Shown piece by piece: positions 1-8,547 of a stretch of DNA of 64,000 nucleotides (positions are counted from its first letter, which is position 1; each line of letters opens with the position of its first letter). Where the stretch lies: positions 62,001 to 126,000 of the forward strand of contig JANOBD010000022.1 in the NCBI GenBank assembly GCA_031411495.1, read 5' to 3'. Origin of the DNA: JANOBD01 sp031411495 (GTDB taxonomy: Bacteria; Planctomycetota; Phycisphaerae; Tepidisphaerales; Tepidisphaeraceae). The position numbers and the translations under genes are program-made. Below the pieces are notes generated by a model. The model was not told where the DNA came from. It was given only the letters and a program-made list of their open reading frames with translations, and searched no databases.

Positions 1-1856
1 GTCGCGACGGCTTTCGGCGTTTGGGGCTCCGGCTCCGCCTCGATTTCGAGCGTGATCGGACGGCGCAGCGCCGCTTCAAACGCCTTGGCATATTGTTCGC
101 GGTTCTTGGTGACGTACAGCGCGTGGCCGGCGTCGTCGGCCGTGAAGTAAAGCGTCGCGACGCCGGCCGATTCATCCAGCGCGATCAGCCGCGGGCTGCC
201 GAACATCCCGGCGAGGCGGGCCGGCATCTGCGCGAGCACGTGGGCCTTCACATCGCGCAGGTGCGGCGGCTCGATCGCGCCGCTTGAGGGCGCACTCGGC
301 TCCTGCTTCTTTACCGGCGAGCGGGACGCATCTGCTTTCTTGAAGGCTTGCCACAGACTGCGCGTCGCGCCGTCCGCGGCGACTTTGCCGACGGCGGGCA
401 GCTCGTCGTTTTCCGAGTCGACGGTCGACACGGAACGCTCGACGGTTGAATCCGCAACGGGGGTCGTGGGCGGTGAGTCTTGAGTCCGCGAAGACGGCTG
501 AGACTCATCTGGCGCTGGCGATTCGAGCAGTGCTTTCGCCACGCTCATAGGCGGTGCGTCCGACACGTCTTCACCGCCGACCGCCGACTGCAGACCGTCG
601 ACCTCCTCCCCTAATTCAGCCGTTTTTTTTTCCGCGCTCATCGGGGAGCGTGGCGGTTGGGGCGAGGTTGCGGTGGGTCGGACCGGGGACGGTCCGGATC
701 TCAATCCGGGTGGAGAACTGTTTCCGTTGAGCCTTGAAATCAATTCGCCGATCGTCGCAAACTGACCGCTCATCGCGAGCCGCGCCAGCGTCGCATCGAT
801 CATCGCCCGGCCCGCCTGGCTGGAGCGCATCTGCCTTCGCAACTCTTCGAGGATCGTGATGTTGGTCGAGAGCATCGTCGGGTCGAACGCCTTGGCCTGC
901 GCGTCGATCTCCTTCACATCCACGCCGACGAGATCGACGAGGTTCGAATCGATGCCGCAGGTCGCGACGACGAGCAGGTTGTGAAAGTGTTCGATGAGCG
1001 AGGCGACGAGCGTGTCGGCGGAAAGGCCGCCGTCGATGATCTTGTTAGCGCTCTCCAGCGTGCCCTTCACATCGCCGTTGCCGATCGCGTTGGCGAGGCC
1101 GAAAATCGCCGTCGCCTTGGGCATGCCCAGGAGCTGCTCGATCATGTCGGCGGTCAGCGTCTTCTCGCCCACACTCAGCAGGCGATCCAGCAGGCTCAAC
1201 GAGTCGCGCATCGATCCCGCGCCGGCGCGGGCGACGAGCTGCAGTGCCTCGTCCTGGGCCTTCACCTTTTCATCCTTCACGATGCTCTTGAGGTGATCGA
1301 CGATCTCGCGCGTCGGGATGTTCCGGAAATCGTACCGCTGACAGCGGCTGAGAATCGTCGGCAGGATCTTGTCCACCTCGGTCGTTGCGAGGATGAACTT
1401 CACGTGCTCCGGCGGCTCCTCCATGATCTTCAGCAGTGCGTTGAACGCCGCCTTCGAGAGCATGTGAACTTCGTCGATAATGTAGATCTTGAAGCGGCTG
1501 CGGGCCGGGCGGAACCGCGCGTTCTCGATGATCTCGCGGACGTTATCGACGCCGGTGTTGCTGGCGGCGTCGATTTCGATCACGTCGATGTCTTCGCCCT
1601 TGGCGATCGCCTCGCAACTGGAGCACTTACCGCAGGGTTTGGTCGTCGGCGAATCAAACTTCAGGCAGTTGAGTGCTTTCGCGAGGATGCGGGCCATTGA
1701 CGTCTTGCCAACGCCGCGGGTGCCGGTGAAGAGGTATGCGTGGGCGACGCGCTGGGCCTCGATGGCTTTCTTGAGCGTCTGCGCGACGTGGTCCTGCCCG
1801 ATGACTTCATCGAACGTGCCGGAGCGGTAGCGTCGAGCGAGAACGGTATAGGCCAT
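1..1856 (-). CDS. dnaX: DNA polymerase III subunit gamma/tau (3' end beyond window)
   Basis: Clamp-loader ATPase of the replicative polymerase. Reading leftward from the ATG at 1856, the protein begins MAYTVLARRYRSGTFDEVIG and has Walker A GTRGVGKTS near residue 40, the four-Cys zinc module ending KPCGKCSSCEAI, Walker B IYIIDEVHMLS and the LSRCQRYDF arginine-finger segment. These are standard DnaX domains I-III. A long Pro/Ser/Glu-rich linker follows from about residue 385, then a tau-like C-terminal part that runs off the window at about 618 codons with no stop. The linker contains an arm of a palindromic repeat at 574-603. No strong Shine-Dalgarno is visible. rpmB lies upstream on the same strand, separated by a terminator-like hairpin. 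Confidence 0.95.
   Translation of the reverse strand, partial: MAYTVLARRYRSGTFDEVIGQDHVAQTLKKAIEAQRVAHAYLFTGTRGVGKTSMARILAKALNCLKFDSPTTKPCGKCSSCEAIAKGEDIDVIEIDAASNTGVDNVREIIENARFRPARSRFKIYIIDEVHMLSKAAFNALLKIMEEPPEHVKFILATTEVDKILPTILSRCQRYDFRNIPTREIVDHLKSIVKDEKVKAQDEALQLVARAGAGSMRDSLSLLDRLLSVGEKTLTADMIEQLLGMPKATAIFGLANAIGNGDVKGTLESANKIIDGGLSADTLVASLIEHFHNLLVVATCGIDSNLVDLVGVDVKEIDAQAKAFDPTMLSTNITILEELRRQMRSSQAGRAMIDATLARLAMSGQFATIGELISRLNGNSSPPGLRSGPSPVRPTATSPQPPRSPMSAEKKTAELGEEVDGLQSAVGGEDVSDAPPMSVAKALLESPAPDESQPSSRTQDSPPTTPVADSTVERSVSTVDSENDELPAVGKVAADGATRSLWQAFKKADASRSPVKKQEPSAPSSGAIEPPHLRDVKAHVLAQMPARLAGMFGSPRLIALDESAGVATLYFTADDAGHALYVTKNREQYAKAFEAALRRPITLEIEAEPEPQTPKAVA
574..603. repeat. 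GTCGACGGTC-family arm inside the dnaX linker
   Basis: The 30-base stretch shares 26 positions with the left arm of the terminase palindrome (59484-59513) when complemented, and 25 with its right arm. It encodes the DGLQSAVGG portion of the variable DnaX linker. A second arm is not clearly present. Confidence 0.7.
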
Positions 1857-1892
1857 GGCGATCTGGCGGATGGTATCAGGCGTCGTGATCAA

Positions 1893-1924
1893 ACGAAATC
1901 GCCGCGCCCGAAGCGCGGCGATTG
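1893..1924 (-). terminator. Hairpin terminator between rpmB and dnaX
   Basis: Perfect 11-bp arms at 1897-1907 and 1913-1923 (AATCGCCGCGC and its complement) enclose a 5-nt loop. On the minus strand the stem is followed by ATTTCGTTT. It lies about 60 bases after the rpmB stop and before the dnaX start, which fits Rho-independent termination of rpmB. Confidence 0.7.
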
Positions 1925-1981
1925 TGTATTAAATGTGCGAGGCGACTGCCCGGGACGGTATGCGACCCTGAGATCGACCCC

Positions 1982-2245
1982 TCAGGCGGCCTTGACGGCC
2001 GGTTTCCAGTTGCGCTTCTGCGGCTTGGTGACCAGGCCGCTCTTGATGGCCTTGGTGCTGACCTTGATGCGGACGACCTGCCCATCGATGACGGCGCGGA
2101 CCTTCTGGATGTTCGGCCGGAACTTGCGGGCGGTGATGCCCGTGGTCTTGGTTCCGACACCGCCGAGGTACTTGGCCTTACCGCGGGTGGTGATCTGGTT
2201 GCCGATGCGCGTCTTGCGGCCGGTAAAATGGCATACTCGAGGCAT
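1982..2245 (-). CDS. rpmB: 50S ribosomal protein L28
   Basis: An 87-residue basic protein beginning MPRVCHFTGRKTRIGNQITT with the L28 pattern of CxxTGKKxxxGNxxSHxxxKTKRxxxPN-type spacing, here followed by TARKFRPNIQKVRAVIDGQ. L28 belongs to the large ribosomal subunit. Its length is normal for the family. The start has GGAAG about 7 bases upstream. Only one of the possible zinc-ligand cysteines is present (Cys5), so this is a zinc-free form. It is transcribed alone, ending at the hairpin at 1893-1924. Identification is secure from the sequence. Confidence 0.95.
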   Translation of the reverse strand: MPRVCHFTGRKTRIGNQITTRGKAKYLGGVGTKTTGITARKFRPNIQKVRAVIDGQVVRIKVSTKAIKSGLVTKPQKRNWKPAVKAA

Positions 2246-2322
2246 AGTCGTCTTCCTTCAAAAGCGAGCCGAGTAATGTAGCGAATCTCAGACTCTTCGC
2301 AAGAGCCCGGTTTCACCGATTT

Positions 2323-3282
2323 TCAGCCCGAAACGGCGACGGGAACCCGAGGCCGCGTCAGCCGGACCATCACCAGCCAGCCGATTGCCGTCGTCGCGAG
2401 CGAGATCACCAGGAGCGTCGCCGCCGCTTCGGTCGCTTCCGGCAGCAATCCGAACGTGGAGAGGGTGACTGCCATCGCGTTGTTGGCGCTGTGACACACC
2501 ATGGCCGGCAGGATCGAACCGGTTCGATACGCCAGGTGGCCGACGAACAGGCCCATCACGAATGCGAACGGGCTCTGCACAAGGTTGCCGTGCGCCAGGC
2601 CGAACAGCCCGGCGGTGGTGAAGAGGGCGCCGTAGAAGCCCATCCGCTTCACGAAGCGGGACTGCATATACCCTCGGAAAAGCAGTTCCTCGCCGATGCC
2701 CGCGCCGAACGCGATGATCAGGTAGCCCAGCGCCAGCACGCCGGGGTTCTTCGGGCTGATGCCGGTGAGCAGGTTCGGCGAATCGAAGTAATTCCCCAGC
2801 GGCGCCCTGGAGAGCAGTTGCACGCCCGCGGTGAAGACGACGCCGATTGAACACGTCGTGATGATGCCGACGAGCGTCGAGAGCAGCGTCATCCCTGCCG
2901 GCTTGAGTTGTAATCGCTCGAGCGCTGGTTCGGACGAGAATCGCGCCGCGCCGACGGCGACGCAGCCGGCCACGATCACGTTGAACGCCATGATGCCCAG
3001 GACGAACTCGGTGGTGATCTGCATCTGCCCGGTAATCGCGACCTGGGCGACGATGACGGCGACGCCAACGCCGATCGTGAGCAGCAGGTATGTCGCAAAC
3101 GCCACGAAGCCGGTCCAAATCCGCGGCTTCTTCAGGAGCGACGGTGCATACGCGACCGCGTATCCATCCGGCGCGACGTAGGCAGGTAAAGCGATCGGAA
3201 TGACCGGCGGCGGAACCGCGGCCAGCGGCTCGTACAACTGCTCGCTCATGTCTACGGGAAAGTCATCCACGCCGGCCATCAT
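2323..3282 (-). CDS. CPBP family intramembrane metalloprotease
   Basis: A 319-residue multi-pass membrane protein of the CAAX-protease/bacteriocin-processing (Abi) family. The family motifs are visible: EELLFRGY (the EExxxR glutamates and arginine), the second motif FGLAHGN, and a final MVCHSANN segment with the third conserved His and Asn. About seven hydrophobic stretches are present. The chosen start has GAGG five bases upstream and overlaps the 3' end of the YHYH gene by 20 bases, suggesting translational coupling. A later ATG at 3249 would remove the overlap. Its substrate cannot be told from sequence. Confidence 0.85.
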   Translation of the reverse strand: MMAGVDDFPVDMSEQLYEPLAAVPPPVIPIALPAYVAPDGYAVAYAPSLLKKPRIWTGFVAFATYLLLTIGVGVAVIVAQVAITGQMQITTEFVLGIMAFNVIVAGCVAVGAARFSSEPALERLQLKPAGMTLLSTLVGIITTCSIGVVFTAGVQLLSRAPLGNYFDSPNLLTGISPKNPGVLALGYLIIAFGAGIGEELLFRGYMQSRFVKRMGFYGALFTTAGLFGLAHGNLVQSPFAFVMGLFVGHLAYRTGSILPAMVCHSANNAMAVTLSTFGLLPEATEAAATLLVISLATTAIGWLVMVRLTRPRVPVAVSG

Positions 3283-4708
3283 AGGGACCTCGACGGCGGC
3301 GCTGAACGAAGAAAGTGAACAATCCGACGGCGGCGCTGGTTGGCTCGGGAACCAGCGACTGCGCCATCGCCCAATCGGATTGCAGCCCGCTGCCGGAATA
3401 GTTCTGCGCCAGTGCGAGCAGGTCGTCGAAGTTCACGTTCGTATCGCTGGTGAAGTCGCCGTCCGTCCAGAGCGTGACGCCGCTTCGCTCGTAATTCTGG
3501 GCGAGCAGCAGCAGGTCGTCGAAGTTGACGGCTCCGTCGAGGTTGGCGTCGCCGGCGCGCAGACGGGTCGCGGCAGCGGGGATCGTCACCGCGCCGCCGG
3601 TCGGGCCGATATTGGAGGTGTCGACCGCGCCGTAATACTTCGGCCCGACTACATACGGGTAAGTCCAGGCGCCGTTGGCGTCGAGCGTCATCACGTAAGC
3701 AGGAGTGCCCTGCGGGTATTCCGGCGTGACCATGAAACGCATGTTGTATTCGTTCAGATCGCCAAGACCGGCGACGTACTTGTAATCCTGAAGGAACGCG
3801 CCGCCGGGATACGTCGCGCTCACCGCGGGGCCGCGAAGGTTGGACGCGAGGGTGGCGCCGCCTTCGGTGAGCGAGTTGCGCGCCGCGCCGAGCGCCGTCA
3901 GGTCGTCGCGCACTTTGTAGCTGGTGTCGAGGCGCTTGATGGCGCTGCTCGGATCGTTCGGGTTCGCGTAGCCGTACGGGCCGTAGATCGGATAGCCGTC
4001 GAACGCGAAGCCGATGATCGGCGAGTGTCGCGAGCCGGTGTTGCCGGCATCGATCTGATTCAGCAGCGCCGTCGGGCCGATGTGGTAGTGATATTGGCCG
4101 GGCGTGGAGTTGCCTGGCGTTCCGCCTTGTGGTGCGGAGTGGCCAGGGCCGATGTCGAAGGTCGCGCCTTCGAAGGTGAGGGCATTACGAAACCAGGTGT
4201 TGGCGTTGTTGTAGCTCATCGCATCGCCGGGGTTGAAAAGGAGCGCGCCGTTCACCATGACGCCGATGCCGCCGTTGCCGGTCGCGGTCGTACCGTTCAC
4301 GCCGGGAGTGCGCGGCAGGCGTGAAGTGCGGTTGAGGTTGCGTGCGTACGCGGGGTTGTTGCCATCGGCCCGGCCGATGTCGTGGCTCGGAACGCCGGTA
4401 TGTTTCACGTAGATGTAGCTGGCATCGAACCAGACTTCCTGGACGTCGCTTTGCGTCAGGCTGACGAAGCTGTTGATCGTCGCGTTCGGGCTGTGGCCGG
4501 TCGCGCCGGTGAGGTTGAGCTTGAACGCACCGATGACGTTGTTCCCGGCGAGCGAGTCCGCGCCGGCACTGTGCGTGTGCACCAGCGCCGCGTTGGAGCG
4601 ATCGATGCCGGCCACTTCCTCGGCGGTGAGCATCGAGTGCGTCGGGCAAGCCAGCACCCATGAACTCACGAGTGATGAGCATGCGGTGAATAGAGCGAGA
4701 CGATTCAT
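3263..4708 (-). CDS. Secreted YHYH-domain protein with dockerin repeats and PEP-CTERM tail
   Basis: A 481-residue exported protein with a signal peptide at residues 1-20 (cleavage after WVLA). The YHYH domain is recognised by GQYHYHIGP at 204-212, followed by IIGFAFDGYPIYGPYG. Two dockerin-type loops follow at about 386-438 (GDANLDGAVNFDDLLLLAQN and a second GDFTSDTNVNFDDL copy). The tail VPEPTS at 453, a hydrophobic helix and RRRR form a PEP-CTERM sorting signal. GGAGG precedes two adjacent ATGs at 4711 and 4708, and 4708 has the better spacing. The YHYH domain has no firmly established activity, so the function of the protein is not assigned beyond surface localisation. Confidence 0.85.
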   Translation of the reverse strand: MNRLALFTACSSLVSSWVLACPTHSMLTAEEVAGIDRSNAALVHTHSAGADSLAGNNVIGAFKLNLTGATGHSPNATINSFVSLTQSDVQEVWFDASYIYVKHTGVPSHDIGRADGNNPAYARNLNRTSRLPRTPGVNGTTATGNGGIGVMVNGALLFNPGDAMSYNNANTWFRNALTFEGATFDIGPGHSAPQGGTPGNSTPGQYHYHIGPTALLNQIDAGNTGSRHSPIIGFAFDGYPIYGPYGYANPNDPSSAIKRLDTSYKVRDDLTALGAARNSLTEGGATLASNLRGPAVSATYPGGAFLQDYKYVAGLGDLNEYNMRFMVTPEYPQGTPAYVMTLDANGAWTYPYVVGPKYYGAVDTSNIGPTGGAVTIPAAATRLRAGDANLDGAVNFDDLLLLAQNYERSGVTLWTDGDFTSDTNVNFDDLLALAQNYSGSGLQSDWAMAQSLVPEPTSAAVGLFTFFVQRRRRGPYDGRRG

Positions 4709-4797
4709 CATGTCCTCCGGTTCCCTGGGCCAACGGGCGTTGGCCTGCTGTTCATCTGAGCAACCGATTGCCGCGCCGTTTAGCGAAAATCCGGCAG

Positions 4798-4840
4798 AAA
4801 AAAACTCGGCCGTGATTCGATTTCCCCGAATGCACGGCCG
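4798..4840 (-). terminator. Rho-independent terminator of the Gly/Pro-rich gene
   Basis: On the minus strand CGGCCGTGCATTCG (4840-4827) pairs with CGAATCACGGCCG (4819-4807), with one bulge, and an AG plus seven-T tract follows. It starts 35 bases beyond the stop codon at 4875, so it ends the sigma operon. It separates that operon from the YHYH gene. Confidence 0.85.
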
Positions 4841-4874
4841 ACACTCCCGACCTTCGGCGAATCGTCTGATCGAA

Positions 4875-5465
4875 TTACTTGGCAGCCGGCTCGGCGGTGA
4901 TGAGCGACTCGAGCTGCTTGAGCGCATCGTCCGCGCGGTTGCTGCCGCGATAGAGATCGACCAGCTGAAGCCTGATCGCGCGGGCGATGGCCGGGTCTTT
5001 CACGTTGGGCAGGAGCTTGTTGAAGTATTCGATGGCGGCATCCGCGCCGCGCGGCTTGAGCAGATCGTTGGCGGTGATGACCGCCGCGACGCCGGCCGCT
5101 GTCGGATCGCGCGAGAGGTCGCTGTAGCCGCGGACCAGTTCCATATAGCCGCGCTGCGTGTCCATCGAGGGCATGCGGCGCGGGTCGGGGAAGCGACCCT
5201 CAGGGCCGCCCGGTCCGGGTCGTCCCTCAGGCCCGCCACGTCCCTCAGGCCCGCCGCGTCCCTCTGGGCCGGCGCGTCCGGGTCCGCCTGGGAAACCGGG
5301 CCCGCCGCGATCATCCGGCGGCGGACGATGGTCGTCGCCCGGGCCGGCAGGCTGCTGTTGGGTCTGCGGGCCGGGGCCGCCGGGAGCTTGTTGCGCGATC
5401 AACTGAATCGCCATCGCACTCATCGCCGCAGCCGGCAGGGCCGCGATCAAAATCCACTTCTTCAT
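4875..5465 (-). CDS. Secreted Gly/Pro/Arg-rich (collagen-like) protein with helical C-terminal domain
   Basis: A 196-residue protein starting MKKWILIAALPAAAMS after AAGGAG at ideal spacing. A signal peptide (to about residue 24) leads into a low-complexity segment at about 28-92, rich in G-P-x and PEGRG units resembling short collagen-like repeats. A helical, TPR-like domain follows at about 100-190 (YFNKLLPNVKDPAIARAI and similar). It is the last gene of the sigma/membrane-protein operon, 46 bases after the preceding gene. I do not recognise a named family. Export and a role tied to the ECF sigma factor are inferences. Confidence 0.75.
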   Translation of the reverse strand: MKKWILIAALPAAAMSAMAIQLIAQQAPGGPGPQTQQQPAGPGDDHRPPPDDRGGPGFPGGPGRAGPEGRGGPEGRGGPEGRPGPGGPEGRFPDPRRMPSMDTQRGYMELVRGYSDLSRDPTAAGVAAVITANDLLKPRGADAAIEYFNKLLPNVKDPAIARAIRLQLVDLYRGSNRADDALKQLESLITAEPAAK

Positions 5466-5511
5466 GACGTTCTCCTTCTTTTTTTTCGAACGTAACGCAG
5501 GTTCTTGTGCG

Positions 5512-6051
5512 CTACGCACCTTGTCGGTTCGCTTGATCGTTGACCGTGTCGGTCGTCGACTCTTCTTGTTCCGAATACGAATCCAGGCTCCCGATCGCCA
5601 CGCTCGGCAGGCTGAAGCTGATCGACTGAAAGCTCGGCACGAACGACACGGCGGTTTCTTCCGTCACCACCGATTGCCCGGGCACGAGCGTGATCTTCTC
5701 TTCGATCGTTTCGGCATTCGTCGCCACGGCGTCCTTATCGCTCGTTCCCGGCGAGAGGACGTCCGGCACCGCCGGCGTCTTCTCGGGATTGGTCGCGACC
5801 CTGACTGTCGGATCGATCGGCGTCGTCGGTTTCTGGGCCATGTCGTGCTCGCCGCTTCGCTTCACGATCACGATCGCCACGGTGGCCACGAGCGCCAGCA
5901 AGGCCGCGATCGCGAGCGTGCGCTTCCAGGCGGAACTCTGCCGCGGCGGCGCGAGTTGATCGAGCACATCCGCTGCCAGATCGCCCGGGTAGCGGAGCGA
6001 GTTGTACTCGCTCTTGGCCTGCTGAAGTTGTTCTCTGAGTTTCGACATCAT
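5512..6051 (-). CDS. Single-pass membrane protein next to ECF sigma factor (putative anti-sigma)
   Basis: A 179-residue protein. It has a short cytoplasmic N-terminal domain (SKLREQLQQAKSEYNSLRY), one transmembrane helix at about residues 52-72 (LAIAALLALVATVAIVIV) and an acidic extracytoplasmic part. This layout, directly downstream of an ECF sigma gene, is that of a membrane anti-sigma factor. The classical zinc-binding HxxxCxxC motif is absent, so the role rests on topology and context only. Adjacent ATGs at 6051 and 6048 both follow GAGAAGAAAG. The gap from the sigma gene (222 bases) contains a large inverted repeat. Confidence 0.65.
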   Translation of the reverse strand: MMSKLREQLQQAKSEYNSLRYPGDLAADVLDQLAPPRQSSAWKRTLAIAALLALVATVAIVIVKRSGEHDMAQKPTTPIDPTVRVATNPEKTPAVPDVLSPGTSDKDAVATNAETIEEKITLVPGQSVVTEETAVSFVPSFQSISFSLPSVAIGSLDSYSEQEESTTDTVNDQANRQGA

Positions 6052-6080
6052 CTTTCTTCTCGGAATTCTTAAACACGAAG

Positions 6081-6262
6081 ACACGAAGCCACGAAGTTGT
6101 CGTTTGACGGTCCATCGTCACTTCGAGGTTTCGGGTCCTTCATTTTCATGTTCTCAATCCGTCTGATTCTTAAACACTTCATTCGATTCATCCGAATCCA
6201 CGCCGAGCACGTTCCACCTGCGAGTGACAACTTCGTGGCTTCGTGGCTTCGTGGCTTCGTGG
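6081..6262. repeat. CACGAAG-family palindromic intergenic element
   Basis: ACACGAAGCCACGAAGTTGT (6081-6100) reappears as its complement at 6227-6246 inside GACAACTTCGTGG, and the right arm continues with four CTTCGTGG units to 6262. The pair could form a stem with a loop of about 125 bases. It lies between the ECF sigma gene and its downstream membrane gene. Related elements lie at 34445-34610 and 62565-62610. Confidence 0.8.
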
Positions 6263-6273
6263 TTTGCCCTTCT

Positions 6274-6807
6274 TCACACATCCGACCGATCTCCCACCAG
6301 CTTCGCCCGCAGCGCCCGCATGGCCGCGAAGAGCGTCGCCTTGACCGTTCCCTCGGCACACTCCATCACCGCGGCCGTGTCGGCGACGCTCAACTCCTCG
6401 AAGAAGCGGAGCGTCACCACCTGGCGTTGGCGGTCCGGCAGTTCTGCCAGCACCTTGCGCAGGGCGGCCGAGTCGTCGAGGAAATCGAGTTGCTTGTCGT
6501 ATCCTTCCTCAGACGTGCTCGGCTCCGGCGCCGAGTTCAGATCCGCGCCGATTCGCCGACGCCGGATCTCTCTGCAAACGTTCAACGCGATGCCAAAGCT
6601 CCAGGTCTTGAAGCTGCTTCGCCCGTCGAATCGCGACATCGATTTCAGCACGCGGAGTGCCGTCTCCTGGACGGCGTCCTGTGCACGCTCGGGGTCGCGA
6701 AGCTGCGAACAGCAGAAGCGAAACCAGTGATCCTGCATCGCGCGAAGGAGCCTCGACTGTGCGTCGCGTTCTCCTTGGCGGGCGAGTTGGATCGTGATGT
6801 CGTCCAC
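6274..6807 (-). CDS. RNA polymerase ECF-type sigma-70 factor
   Basis: A 177-residue ECF sigma factor. Region 2 is seen in ERAQDAVQETALRVLKSM and FDGRSSFKTWSFGIALNVCR. Region 4 is seen in LPDRQRQVVTLRFFEELSV followed by the recognition helix MECAEGTVKATLFAAM. The frame stays open far upstream, but homologues begin near TTVDDITIQLARQGE. I therefore chose the GTG at 6807, which has AGG six bases upstream. It heads an operon with the membrane protein at 5512-6051 and the secreted protein at 4875-5465, probably an envelope-responsive regulatory unit. Confidence 0.88.
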   Translation of the reverse strand: MDDITIQLARQGERDAQSRLLRAMQDHWFRFCCSQLRDPERAQDAVQETALRVLKSMSRFDGRSSFKTWSFGIALNVCREIRRRRIGADLNSAPEPSTSEEGYDKQLDFLDDSAALRKVLAELPDRQRQVVTLRFFEELSVADTAAVMECAEGTVKATLFAAMRALRAKLVGDRSDV

Positions 6808-7463
6808 CGTTGTCCTGAATAAGTGAGCCGAGGCGAAACGGCGTTTAGTCCGCCGCGTCGAAGGGTCTTGCGCTTCGGGCGAGAGCGTAGCCGGGATGCC
6901 GCGGCACATTCCCGCTTTTAATTTCTTTGCGGCGAACTCCCGCTTTCGCGCCCGCATCGTGCGAGACCCGAAAAGTCTTGCATTTCGTTGCATTTCGACG
7001 CATTCGGCAGAACGGCCAGTTACACGCCTGTCAAACGTAAATACATATTCGAAATGCACTTGTGTAATATACACAGGCCTAGCGAGCCGGTGCGATTCGG
7101 GTTGCATCACGTTGGGCGGCGCCTCGCATATCTTGCATCGACATGCCCGACCGAGTCGTGCGAACGCCCAGAGCGCCGCGAAAGCCGAGATGAAGGTGGG
7201 ATGACCCATCCCCCTTCCCGTTCGCGCTGCGCTGCCGCGCGATTCTGCGCAGCGCGCGGCGATTGGCGCCTCCGCGCAAACGCGTGTCTCAGCACGATTT
7301 GAATCAAGGGGAACGCGACGTCGATCTGCGCGTCATCCGGCGAATCCGGCCGCCACGGTCTCGTCGATTGCCCTTCCGTCTCATTTTTCCGTCCCCCGTG
7401 TTCGTATTGTCGTTTCTCGGCCGGTGCGTGACTTCTCGCCACGGCTTGTCACGATGCGATCTC
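6808..7463. other. 656-base divergent intergenic region (sigma gene / pectate lyase)
   Basis: No convincing gene is present. The left half holds GC-rich sequence upstream of the sigma gene. An AT-rich patch at about 7018-7080 includes an imperfect palindrome TGTGTAATATACACA at 7061-7075. On the minus strand it includes TTGACA, but no matching -10 at normal spacing. This patch is the likeliest place for divergent promoters or an operator, although neither can be fixed from sequence. Confidence 0.5.
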
Positions 7464-8447
7464 ATGCGAATCAAACCGCTTGCCGTCGTGCTGCTCTTCT
7501 CGGCCGCGTGCTTCGCCGACACTCACTCGTTCAAGCCCGGAGATGAGCCCGCGCTCCAGATGGCGCTCGACGCCGCGCAGCCCGGCGACGTCTTCCGCTT
7601 CGCGCCGGGCACGTATCACTTCAAGGAGACGATTCGCCTCAAATCGAGCGGCACCGACGACAAGCCGATCACCTTCGAGGCCGAAGCGATCAACGATCGG
7701 CCGATCTTCGACTTCTCCGAGCAGCCGTACGGCAAGGAGAGCCGCGGCATCCAGATCAACGCCGACCGCACGATCCTCCGCGGCATTGAGGTCGTCGGCG
7801 CCGGCGACAACGGCATCAACGTGGCCGGTTCGTTCAACACCGTCGAGAGTTGCCGCGTGCACGAGTGTCGCGACTCAGGCATCCAGATCGCCACCGGCGG
7901 CGGGCACAATCTCATCACCGGCTGCGACTCGTTCCGCAATGTTGACGTCCCCAACCGCGGCGAGAACGCCGACGGATTCGCCGCCAAGGGAAAGCTCGGC
8001 CCGGGCAACGTCTTTCGAAATTGCCGCGCATGGGAGAATGCCGATGACGGCTTCGACTTCTGGGAATCGCCCGAGCCGATCCTGCTTGAGGATTCGGTCG
8101 CAATCCGCAACGGCATCAACTTCTGGAAGATCGAGACCTTCGCCGGCGACGGCAACGGCTTCAAACTCGGCGGCAATTTCGTCGCGGGCAACCACACCGT
8201 CATCCGCTGCTACACCAGCGAGCAATCGCTCCGCGGCTTCAACCTGAACAACAACACCGGCGCGATCACGCTGATCGACTGCATCGCGACGAATTGCACG
8301 GTCGGCTTTTACCTGCCAACCGACCCCAAGGACGGATCGCGGCATGTGGTGAAGGGATGTGTGTCGGTGCACGCGCCGTCGCAGATCGCGCCGAACGCGA
8401 AGCAGGAGAACAACCACTTCGACGCGACGACGAAACCGACGGAGTGA
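7464..8447 (+). CDS. Secreted pectate lyase-like right-handed beta-helix protein (PL9-like)
   Basis: A 327-residue exported protein with signal peptide MRIKPLAVVLLFSAACFA, then a repetitive beta-helix. The segments SRGIQINADRTILRGIEV, GENADGFAAKGKLG and CRAWENADDGFDFWES strongly resemble the calcium-binding core of polysaccharide lyase family 9, where Asp residues bind Ca2+ and a Lys acts as base. The family cleaves pectate by beta-elimination. I set the start at the ATG at 7464, where the signal peptide begins. The frame is open upstream without homology. No dockerin or sorting tail is present. It stands alone and is divergent from the sigma gene. Confidence 0.8.
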   Translation: MRIKPLAVVLLFSAACFADTHSFKPGDEPALQMALDAAQPGDVFRFAPGTYHFKETIRLKSSGTDDKPITFEAEAINDRPIFDFSEQPYGKESRGIQINADRTILRGIEVVGAGDNGINVAGSFNTVESCRVHECRDSGIQIATGGGHNLITGCDSFRNVDVPNRGENADGFAAKGKLGPGNVFRNCRAWENADDGFDFWESPEPILLEDSVAIRNGINFWKIETFAGDGNGFKLGGNFVAGNHTVIRCYTSEQSLRGFNLNNNTGAITLIDCIATNCTVGFYLPTDPKDGSRHVVKGCVSVHAPSQIAPNAKQENNHFDATTKPTE

Positions 8448-8547
8448 GAGTCGTGGGCCCGGAAAGTCTCTGCTTTTACCCCGCGAGCCTGCACGCAGGA
8501 GGATGCGCGCAAATGAACGGCGCGCCAAACTCGTCCGATTCCATGGA

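Noticed and set aside
3200..4324. 374-codon frame antisense to the YHYH gene
   Set aside because: Shadow frame without start signals or domains.
5158..5406. Collagen-like plus-strand frame
   Set aside because: It is the complement of the Gly/Pro/Arg-rich segment of the minus-strand gene, which has the signal peptide and ribosome site.
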